DNA from: Dehalococcoidia bacterium
GTDB lineage: Bacteria > Chloroflexota > Dehalococcoidia > GIF9 > AB-539-J10
Length of the DNA stretch: 6,095 nt
Reading direction: 5' to 3'
Assembly: GCA_030669525.1 (NCBI GenBank)
Contig: DAOVDO010000060.1
Location: forward strand, 1 to 6,095
Shown here: positions 1 to 4,883 of the stretch, piece by piece
How the letters are laid out: each line of letters starts with the position of its first letter
Numbering within the stretch: position 1 is the first letter of the stretch
The notes under the pieces: generated by a model
Told to the model about the DNA's origin: nothing
Database searches by the model: none
What the model saw: only the letters and a program-made list of their open reading frames with translations
Program-made: the position numbers and the translations under genes

Positions 1-1281
1 TGAAGATATAACGGCATAAGGAATGTCGTATAACCGGATGAGTTTAGAAGGAATATGAGGTAGTATTTTTCTAAAAATTGCTTTTGACCCCACGCACGAA
101 TTTAGGTAAGGGAATAAAACAAGCAAACGGTCTATTATATCGGGTTTCAGACTACCGTTTCGCACATTATATGGCATCGCCTTAAACAGTCCCTGGCGTG
201 CCTTGATTCCCTTCTTCAAATAAAGCAATCCTCTCTGAGAGTGAATCACCTCGTTGGCACTGACCTTAGTTAATTCCACGTTGTTGTTTGACTTCATTTT
301 CTGTAATACTTCTTCGCCTATTTCATTCCTCGAGATGATCAAAGATTTTCCAGTTTTATCGTCGGATAGCTCAGGGAGCCAGGCATCACCAAACGAAATA
401 TCCGCCACCTCATTGGTGGCATCATCACACATCAAACACCTGGATGGGAAGAAAAAATATGAACCTACAAAGCCCCAGTAGTCCGGTAGTAGTAGTAGTA
501 GTATTTCTCCGTCTCTTTTGGAAATTCTCATATAGCCCGGCCATCCTTCACCTCGATAATCCAATTTGACAATTTCACCATCATTTACTTCGAGCTTCTG
601 TAGGAGAAGTTTTGTTCCCCAGAAATTAGGCACGTGATTGCAGAAAAGCCCTAAATGCAAAACAACCTTCTCCTTCAACCGTTTACTAGCGGTCCCTGCC
701 TTACGAATACCGTGGATATGGCAGGGAAGCCCGACCACAGCATATTTACCCTCTGTGTGAAGAATTTCCCTAAGGGCTATGTTTGCCGGCACAGGACAAT
801 ACTTGGATTTTGCGGCTTCAATTATTTCGTCCTTGGTTCTGGCAATGAAAGGCTCTGGCTCTAAAGGATTATCTTTTTTCATCCTGGTCACCAAAGCGCC
901 GTCTATCATTCCTTGTTCCAGAGCAAAGATGAGCAACGCCGTAACCAGCCCTCCTGAGGCAGAGTTATAGCGGATATTATAGTCAGTGGCATGTCCGATA
1001 TAGCAATTGAGATAGTTGCCAATCAAAATATCACCGGGTTCGTTGCCAAAGATTTCCAAATTCAATTGCCTGAAATCTACAGCATGACCAGGGCACACCT
1101 CAAAGCACAAGCCGCACTGGTTACACTTTTCCTCATCCAGTTGAGGAATGTAAATCCCTTTCTTGTGCTCAATCACCATCTCAATAGCATCCACGGGGCA
1201 GATGCCCACGCAGGTACCACATCCGGTGCACAGACCATTCTCCACGACTTTAGAGATGGTTTTATCAACTGCAATTGCCAT
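1..1281 (-). CDS. Coenzyme F420 hydrogenase/dehydrogenase beta-subunit-family iron-sulfur protein, 3' end outside window
   Basis: The frame reads 427 codons from ATG 1281 to base 1 without a stop, so the C-terminus is missing. An N-terminal bacterial ferredoxin domain carries two 4Fe-4S motifs: CTGCGTCVGICP (about residues 18-29) and CNQCGLCFEVCP (about 53-64). FrhB/FdhB-type sequence follows, with SASGGLVTALL, a KYCPVPAN stretch, GLPCHIHGIRK, FCNHVPNFWGTK, YRGEGWPGYMRI and a cysteine pair RCLMCDD leading into ADISFGDAWLPE. In F420 hydrogenases and formate dehydrogenases this family passes electrons between Fe-S clusters, FAD and F420. Stand-alone members are common in bacterial polysaccharide clusters, where the substrate is mostly unknown. 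The protein is probably a cytoplasmic oxidoreductase, possibly acting on a sugar or lipid intermediate (inference). An in-frame TGA lies just upstream of the ATG and no good Shine-Dalgarno is seen, so translation may be coupled to the short ORF ending 14 bases upstream. Five consecutive CTA leucine codons lie at 487-501. The family is secure; the electron partner is not. Confidence 0.88.
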   Translation of the reverse strand, partial: MAIAVDKTISKVVENGLCTGCGTCVGICPVDAIEMVIEHKKGIYIPQLDEEKCNQCGLCFEVCPGHAVDFRQLNLEIFGNEPGDILIGNYLNCYIGHATDYNIRYNSASGGLVTALLIFALEQGMIDGALVTRMKKDNPLEPEPFIARTKDEIIEAAKSKYCPVPANIALREILHTEGKYAVVGLPCHIHGIRKAGTASKRLKEKVVLHLGLFCNHVPNFWGTKLLLQKLEVNDGEIVKLDYRGEGWPGYMRISKRDGEILLLLLPDYWGFVGSYFFFPSRCLMCDDATNEVADISFGDAWLPELSDDKTGKSLIISRNEIGEEVLQKMKSNNNVELTKVSANEVIHSQRGLLYLKKGIKARQGLFKAMPYNVRNGSLKPDIIDRLLVLFPYLNSCVGSKAIFRKILPHIPSKLIRLYDIPYAVISS

Positions 1282-1295
1282 ATCTATTGCTCAGC

Positions 1296-1406
1296 TTACG
1301 CTTCCCGAAAGTTAACCTCCGCACAAGTTACCTGGTGGTTTGAGTTAGCCAGGCAACAGGCGGCTCCCATGTCAACATAGCCAGCACCTACAACGATGAG
1401 ATTCAT
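1296..1406 (-). pseudogene. Remnant of UDP-glucose/GDP-mannose dehydrogenase N-terminus (36 codons)
   Basis: ATG 1406 opens a 36-codon frame ending in TAA at 1298-1296. The peptide begins MNLIVVGAGYVDMGAACCLA and continues with a segment ending HQVTCAEVNFREA. This matches the start of nucleotide-sugar dehydrogenases (Ugd/WecC type): a hydrophobic beta strand, the NAD-binding GxGYVG motif, an LA..GH-VTC segment and an acidic end to the second strand. Normal enzymes are about 430 residues, so only the first Rossmann beta-alpha-beta unit survives, and the usual GYVGL has become GYVDM. Another frame just past the stop reads KRKLSN, which could be a frameshifted continuation, but this is weak. The intact enzyme oxidises UDP-glucose to UDP-glucuronate, which fits a polysaccharide locus. 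The relic keeps a good promoter directly upstream and may now act only as a leader ORF for the iron-sulfur gene that follows. It could also be a small genuine ORF, but the family signature argues for decay. Confidence 0.6.
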
Positions 1407-1413
1407 TATTTAT

Positions 1414-1443
1414 ATTATAGAGGAGCTAAAGGGAGTGAGGCAA
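1414..1443 (-). promoter_or_regulatory. Sigma70-type promoter upstream of dehydrogenase remnant and F420-type gene
   Basis: Read on the minus strand, TTGCCT (1443-1438, 4 of 6 matches to the -35 consensus) is followed after 18 bases by a perfect TATAAT (1419-1414). A start about 7 bases after the -10 box would fall on or next to ATG 1406, giving an almost leaderless transcript. It would serve the remnant ORF and the iron-sulfur gene downstream. The call rests on motifs alone. Confidence 0.5.
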
Positions 1444-1447
1444 TAGG

Positions 1448-1477
1448 GACTGGTGATTAGTGACTAGTGATTGGTGA
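1448..1477. repeat. Heptamer tandem repeat tract 1 (GATTGGT-like)
   Basis: On the plus strand the units are GACTGGT, GATTAGT, GACTAGT and GATTGGT (1448-1475), plus the start of a fifth. The period is exactly 7 bases with substitutions mostly at positions 3 and 5. It has the same orientation as the tract at 2885-2926 and the opposite orientation to the tract at 3293-3341. It lies between the stop of the flippase gene and the promoter of the dehydrogenase remnant. Confidence 0.8.
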
Positions 1478-1478
1478 G

Positions 1479-1510
1479 ATTGCTTTGAGGCTTCGCCCCT
1501 CGCAATGACG
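1479..1510. repeat. REP-like palindromic element (ATTGC...GCAAT hairpin)
   Basis: ATTGC, three unpaired T, and GAGG (1479-1490) can pair with CCTC and GCAAT (1498-1505) across a short loop. Elements of the form 'GATTGCTT...CGCAATGAC' are familiar as dispersed intergenic repeats in many bacterial genomes; this recognition is from memory. It lies downstream of the minus-strand flippase stop and could help end or stabilise that mRNA, but there is no T-tract in the right place for a standard terminator. A run of ten G (1512-1521) follows directly. Confidence 0.5.
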
Positions 1511-1527
1511 TGGGGGGGGGGTAGGAA

Positions 1528-2850
1528 TTAGATGTGGGTAGGTGGAGGGATGAGCTTTCTGCCGGCGAGGATATAAATTGCCACGATTAGCTGCGCTCCG
1601 AGCCAGGCGTAGCCAATGCCAATTATGCCGGTTAGCGGCAGGAGGAGATAGCTTATGACCAGCACACCTATGGCTATGGACCCCCAGATTATTATCAGCT
1701 CTGTTATCCTACCGGTCACCCGGAGTATGCCTGTGTAAATGTAGTTAATCCCCCTGGGCAGGCTGGAAAGGCAGAGGACCCAGAGCAGCGGCAGGGCGTT
1801 CAGTGAGTAGCCGTGACCGAAGACAAGAAGCAGCCATTTGCCGACGGCTGCCAGCAATATTGCGGCGGGGACGAGCAGCAGGAAGGTGGACTTGAGTGAT
1901 TTGACAACGTTCTCCCTTAACCGGTCTTCAAAGTGCGAGCCTTCGGCAAACAGGGAAGACGAAGCGGCCGCTGGTATGGTGAAAAGCAAGGTAGCCATCA
2001 TCCAGGCGATGTAGAAATAGGCGTTCTGCTCGGCGCCGAGAAGATTGACCACCATGAGCGGCAAGAGAAAGGCGGGAGAGGTTGACAGCAGGTTGACCAG
2101 GTAGTTGCCACTGGAGTACCGCCACAGCTTTTTGAACACGCCAAGGTCCAGGGCCGGCACCGGCCGGTAGCCGTCCTGGACCCTGGGGAGAAAAAGGAGC
2201 ATGGCAACAGCCAGAGCAACGGCCAAAGCTACGCCCCAGGAAACGACCACGCCGAAGGTCTGGAAATAGAGAACGAGAAGCACAGGCAGAGGAAGCTTGA
2301 GCAGGGAGAAAATGGTGTTCTTGGATAAGGCAAAGCCAGCCCGCCGTTTAGCCAGGAAAGCGGAGTCGATCAACGGTGACAGCGTCCATAATACGGCGAA
2401 AGCCAGAAAGACGAGGCAGAAGATAGCGTTTTCCCTGACGAAGCTCAAGGCCGGAGACCAGAAGCCCAGGCCGGCGAGGAAAGTGGCAGCCGCCACCAGG
2501 CTGACGATGCCGCTCAGGGTGAGGCAGGTGTTTATCATTTCACGGGGGTTGTCAGCCTGGGGCAGGAAGCGGACAAGGGATATATTGAGGCCGACCAGGC
2601 TCAATACAGCAAGGAGGTTTAAAGCCGATATGATGGCTGAGCTGTACCCCACCACGGCCTCGGAGTAAAAGCGGGCGACGATGAGCCAGAAGAAGAAGCC
2701 GCAGAGGGACGTGACGGCGGTGCTGAGCATGAGGTAAAGGGCATTGGCGTACAGGGGGGTGGTCAGCACCCGCCTGATTCCCTGTCTTGAGGTAGCTGCC
2801 CCCAAGACTTCTTTTATGGTGTCGAACGGCGCAAAGTCTGGCAGTTTCAA
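1528..2850 (-). CDS. Wzx-type polysaccharide/oligosaccharide flippase (MOP superfamily)
   Basis: The product is a 440-residue, strongly hydrophobic protein with about 12 predicted membrane segments (roughly 36-58, 70-92, 110-132, 142-164, 180-197, 200-222, 250-271, 278-300, 321-343, 350-365, 384-405, 409-428). This is the usual size and topology of Wzx/RfbX-like flippases. The N-terminal pattern LYANALYLMLSTAVTSLCGF, followed by a WLIVARFYS-type end of the first helix and a VGYSSAIISALNLL second helix, is typical of the polysaccharide biosynthesis protein family. Such proteins flip undecaprenyl-linked glycan units to the outer face of the cytoplasmic membrane. The start codon is TTG 2850, chosen because TAG lies 13 codons upstream and no better start lies between. 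There is no clear Shine-Dalgarno, and GTG at codon 28, preceded by an AGGCGG-like stretch, is an alternative. A TATAAT box lies 10 bases upstream of the TTG. The gene shares its N-terminal layout with the broken flippase at 4040-4389. The family is clear; the cargo is unknown. Confidence 0.88.
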   Translation of the reverse strand: MKLPDFAPFDTIKEVLGAATSRQGIRRVLTTPLYANALYLMLSTAVTSLCGFFFWLIVARFYSEAVVGYSSAIISALNLLAVLSLVGLNISLVRFLPQADNPREMINTCLTLSGIVSLVAAATFLAGLGFWSPALSFVRENAIFCLVFLAFAVLWTLSPLIDSAFLAKRRAGFALSKNTIFSLLKLPLPVLLVLYFQTFGVVVSWGVALAVALAVAMLLFLPRVQDGYRPVPALDLGVFKKLWRYSSGNYLVNLLSTSPAFLLPLMVVNLLGAEQNAYFYIAWMMATLLFTIPAAASSSLFAEGSHFEDRLRENVVKSLKSTFLLLVPAAILLAAVGKWLLLVFGHGYSLNALPLLWVLCLSSLPRGINYIYTGILRVTGRITELIIIWGSIAIGVLVISYLLLPLTGIIGIGYAWLGAQLIVAIYILAGRKLIPPPTHI

Positions 2851-2860
2851 TTGTTTGAAG

Positions 2861-2889
2861 ATTATAGCGTTTTTAAGAAGAAGTGACTA
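2861..2889 (-). promoter_or_regulatory. Putative promoter of the flippase gene
   Basis: On the minus strand, TAGTCA (2889-2884, 4 of 6 to the -35 consensus) and a perfect TATAAT (2866-2861) are separated by 17 bases. The -35 element is formed by the edge of the adjoining heptamer tract. The predicted start near 2854 would leave a leader of only a few bases before TTG 2850, which is odd for a TTG start and leaves open that translation begins further inside the gene. Confidence 0.45.
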
Positions 2890-2926
2890 GGGACCAGTGA
2901 TTAGTAATTAGGGATTGGTGATTGGT
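2885..2926. repeat. Heptamer tandem repeat tract 2
   Basis: There are six consecutive 7-base units on the plus strand: GACTAGG, GACCAGT, GATTAGT, AATTAGG, GATTGGT and GATTGGT. It starts at the flippase promoter and ends six bases before the stop codon of the four-helix-protein gene. It is inverted relative to the tract on the other side of that gene, and GATTGGTGATTGGT is shared exactly between the two. Confidence 0.85.
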
Positions 2927-2931
2927 GGGTT

Positions 2932-3300
2932 TTACTGGGATTTTCTCTTTACGGAGCGGATTAAGCCTTGCAACAGGCGTGAAGTCATGTTTGTTTGTAG
3001 CTGAAGCCTTTCGAGGTCCGACGGCTCACCTAACCCAGTCCTCTTGGCAATTTCAATTTGCGTATCCAGCTCACTGGCAGAACCTAATGATATGTAGAGG
3101 AACTGGATAAACTCCTTACTGCCAGTGCGGGCTGCACCCTCGGCAATATTACTGGCTATCGAAATCGCTGCTCTTCGCATCTGAGAAACTAACCCAAATT
3201 GCTCTTCCCGGGGAAACCTGCTGGTTACATCATAACAAATAACCGAAAGCTCCACTGCTTCTTGCCAGACCTTCAAGTCTTTATGATTGTTCATTACCAT
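2932..3300 (-). CDS. Four helix bundle protein, 23S rRNA-intervening-sequence (IVS) protein family
   Basis: The 122-residue product is full length for this family (about 115-130). It shows the family hallmarks in order: a DLKVWQEAVEL opening helix (residues 8-18), FPREEQFGLVSQMRRAAISI, the signature SNIAEGAARTGSKEF, FLYISLGSASELDTQ, and a basic final helix ending SVKRKSQ. Known members fold as four-helix bundles that assemble as pentamers. Some are encoded inside intervening sequences of 23S rRNA genes, but most, as here, stand alone, and their function is not established. Two starts are possible, ATG 3300 and ATG 3294, and both lie within the upstream heptamer tract, so the repeat supplies the start codon. 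No Shine-Dalgarno is visible. The gene sits between heptamer tracts in opposite orientation and fills the gap between the nucleotidyltransferase and flippase genes, suggesting it arrived as a unit. Confidence 0.92.
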   Translation of the reverse strand: MVMNNHKDLKVWQEAVELSVICYDVTSRFPREEQFGLVSQMRRAAISIASNIAEGAARTGSKEFIQFLYISLGSASELDTQIEIAKRTGLGEPSDLERLQLQTNMTSRLLQGLIRSVKRKSQ

Positions 3301-3341
3301 TCACCATTCACTATTTACCAGTTACCAATCACCAATCACTG
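3293..3341. repeat. Heptamer tandem repeat tract 3 (inverted relative to tracts 1 and 2)
   Basis: There are seven units of 7 bases. Read on the minus strand they include GATTGGT twice, then AACTGGT, AAATAGT and GAATGGT twice. The tract begins nine bases past the nucleotidyltransferase stop (3351) and runs into the start codon of the four-helix-protein gene. Confidence 0.85.
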
Positions 3342-3350
3342 CGAAATCCG

Positions 3351-4043
3351 CTAAGTGTGTGCCAGGTCTTCGGTAGAGCCGATATCAAGCCAGGTCTCGG
3401 TGAAGGTGCGGGCATGGACCTCGCCCCTCTCTATGAGGTGAGCGACAAAGCTGCCCAGGTTATCTCTTTTGCCTTCAGCGCAGTAGTGTGACAGCAGGGG
3501 AAAGATTCGCGGCGGAAAGATATAAATGCCCGTGGAGACGAGGCTGGAGTGGGGTTGTGCCGGCTTTTCCTGGAACTCGACTACACGATTGCCGTCCAGG
3601 CTGACAATGCCGAACCGACTGGCTTTGCTCATATCGCCGATGTCATAGACAGCTACCAGGACATTTTTGCCGTTGTAGGCAGAGATGAACTCAGCCAGGC
3701 TAAACTCGAAGTAGTTATCACCGGCGATGACCAGGAGGTCTTCCGTGATGTGCTTGCTGCTAACCCAGAACTCAAGCGAGCCGATAGCCCCCTTCTTCTG
3801 CCCCTCAGTCCAGACATCTTCAACACAAAGCTCTACCGGCCGGGCAGCACTTTTTTGCCACCGGTGAAAATCAGCTTCAAACTTCCGGTTGCACGAGACC
3901 AATATATCAATATTCCCCGGAACCCTGTCCAGGATGTGGCTCAGTAGCGGCTTGCCTTTATATTCCAGCAAAGCCTTGGCTTTATACATGGTGAGCGGAT
4001 AAAGCCTGGTACCGAAACCGCCTGCCAGGATTAAGCATTTCAT
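3351..4043 (-). CDS. Sugar-1-phosphate nucleotidyltransferase (RmlA/GlmU-N-like NTP transferase)
   Basis: The 230-residue cytoplasmic enzyme begins MKCLILAGGFGTRLYPLT, the nucleotide-binding signature GGxGTRLxPLT (residues 8-18), with basic residues K21 and K23 just after. GDN at 108-110 supplies the metal-binding Asp, FQEKP at 157-161 and STGIYIF at 170-176 line the sugar site in this fold, and WLDIGS at 218-223 closes the domain. The reaction is NTP + sugar-1-phosphate to NDP-sugar + PPi. It lacks the C-terminal extension of classical RmlA (about 290 residues) and the LbH repeats of GlmU, so the sugar and nucleotide cannot be named. It is the activated-sugar supplier of this polysaccharide locus. 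ATG 4043 overlaps by ATGA the end of the frameshifted flippase relic, so expression may once have been translationally coupled to it. The stop is TAG 3353-3351, and heptamer tract 3 follows. Confidence 0.9.
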   Translation of the reverse strand: MKCLILAGGFGTRLYPLTMYKAKALLEYKGKPLLSHILDRVPGNIDILVSCNRKFEADFHRWQKSAARPVELCVEDVWTEGQKKGAIGSLEFWVSSKHITEDLLVIAGDNYFEFSLAEFISAYNGKNVLVAVYDIGDMSKASRFGIVSLDGNRVVEFQEKPAQPHSSLVSTGIYIFPPRIFPLLSHYCAEGKRDNLGSFVAHLIERGEVHARTFTETWLDIGSTEDLAHT

Positions 4044-4389
4044 CTGACGTGCTCAAAAATCTTTACCGTGGAAATCAAAGCTGGCCAAGCCCCACATCCT
4101 CCGCGGGATAAAGCCTAACCATTACTCCCCAGAACACAAGACCGAAGATGGCAGTAACCCCAATGTCTGCCATAAGATAGACGGCATTGCGGTAAAGGGA
4201 GACCCCGTAGAGCGACTTAAGCCCTTCCAGGGGATGGCGAGCGAGCCGGAAGGCTTCGGCATAGCCGCTCTTAATGAAGCAAAGGCTGGTCTTTAGCAAG
4301 CTCACAGCGTTTTTCATACTGTATTCATAGTTTATCACAGGGAGGCTAGGCGGAGAATGGAGCGGCTGCCCGCCAGAATTTTGCGCCAC
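4040..4389 (-). pseudogene. Truncated, frameshifted Wzx-type flippase N-terminus
   Basis: From GTG 4389 (AAGGA at 4400-4396, six bases upstream) a 104-codon frame ends at TGA 4077-4075. Its second half, including LYRNAVYLMADIGVTAIFGL and then MVRLYPAEDVGLGQ, matches the first membrane helix and loop of the intact flippase in this window (LYANALYLMLSTAVTSLCGF, VARFYSEAVVGYSS). At the end of the frame, shifting by one base (near 4081) continues the family pattern as ALISTVKIFEHVR, comparable to AIISALNLL in the intact copy. That frame stops at 4042-4040, overlapping the nucleotidyltransferase ATG. The relic therefore has one frameshift (a single base appears lost) and lacks about three quarters of a normal flippase, so it cannot be a working transporter. 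The first about 24 residues are not family-like; ATG 4317 is an alternative start. A hybrid junction near 4060 with the tail of another gene is possible. Neighbours suggest deletion between the flippase and the next gene. Confidence 0.72.
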
Positions 4390-4427
4390 AGGGTATCCTT
4401 AATACCGATTCCTTTTAATAACACTAT

Positions 4428-4461
4428 AAAAAATCATGACTTTAGAGAGTCATGATTTTTT
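4428..4461. terminator. Bidirectional intrinsic-terminator-like hairpin
   Basis: A perfect 14-bp inverted repeat (AAAAAATCATGACT, 4428-4441, and its complement, 4448-4461) has a 6-base loop. Its core stem is followed by T7 on the plus strand and T6 on the minus strand, so it reads as a terminator both ways. The flanking genes diverge, so no recognised gene ends here. It may insulate the two blocks, act in the leader of the minus-strand unit, or be left over from a rearrangement. The stem is A/T-rich, so its strength is uncertain. Confidence 0.6.
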
Positions 4462-4500
4462 TGGACAGTCTCTTTATCAAGGGAGGGGGCAGGGGATGAG

Positions 4501-4528
4501 TTGTTAAACGCCCTATCTTCGTTATAAT
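4501..4528 (+). promoter_or_regulatory. Sigma70-type promoter of the geranylgeranyl-reductase-family gene
   Basis: TTGTTA (4501-4506, 4 of 6 to the -35 consensus), a 16-base spacer and a perfect TATAAT (4523-4528) would start transcription near 4535, giving a leader of about 40 bases before the TTG at 4578. The -10 box is centred between the arms of an 8-bp inverted repeat, CCTATCTT (4512-4519) and AAGATAGG (4535-4542), which could be an operator. Confidence 0.55.
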
Positions 4529-4880
4529 ATAATAAAGATAGGTTTTTCTATTACTTCGCTTATAGAGGTTTTTGCTCTTGAAACAAAGCCACGATGTAAT
4601 CGTTGTGGGGGCTGGGCCATCTGGGGCAACACTGGATTACGAGCTAGCGAGGAGGGGGATAGGGGTATTGCTTTTAGAGAAAGAGAAATTGCCGCGTTAT
4701 AAGTGTTGTGCTGGCGGAGTCACGAGCAAGGCGGCGAAACTTCTCGATTTCGATATCTCCGAAGTAGTGGAAGACGTAATTTATGAGCTCAGCTTTACTT
4801 TTAATCTGGGCAGCCCTTATCTGGGACAACATAGTCAGCCACTGATATATACTGTGATGCGTGATGTATTTGACTACTTT

Positions 4881-4883
4881 TAA
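4881..4883 (+). other. Premature TAA in the reductase frame
   Basis: The stop sits between TTT (Phe) and GTG (Val) with no change of frame. Homologues typically read Phe-Leu at this point, so a one-base change of TTA to TAA explains it. Recoding of TAA as an amino acid is not expected: the other genes here end normally at TAA, TAG or TGA. Confidence 0.8.

Noticed and set aside
254..970. Several short plus-strand frames
   Set aside because: They all lie opposite the continuous F420-type coding frame, which shows clear conserved motifs.
991..1380. A 129-codon plus-strand open frame
   Set aside because: It is antisense to the ferredoxin domain and the dehydrogenase remnant, whose minus-strand translations match known families.
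2297..2668. A 123-codon plus-strand open frame
   Set aside because: It lies wholly opposite the flippase gene, is rich in Lys, Arg and Ala without any family pattern, and has no promoter. It is an antisense shadow.
2932..3300. Location inside a 23S rRNA gene, as the family name suggests
   Set aside because: The flanking sequences are protein-coding genes; no rRNA sequence is present.
2885..3341. Heptamer tracts as a CRISPR array
   Set aside because: The units are 7-base tandem repeats with no spacers and no cas genes are present.
3549..3947. A 132-codon plus-strand open frame
   Set aside because: It is antisense to the nucleotidyltransferase catalytic region and has no recognisable domain.
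4881..4883. Recoding of TAA as a sense codon in this organism
   Set aside because: TAA also ends other complete genes in the window (the flippase and the four-helix protein), so a simple nonsense change or sequencing error is more likely.
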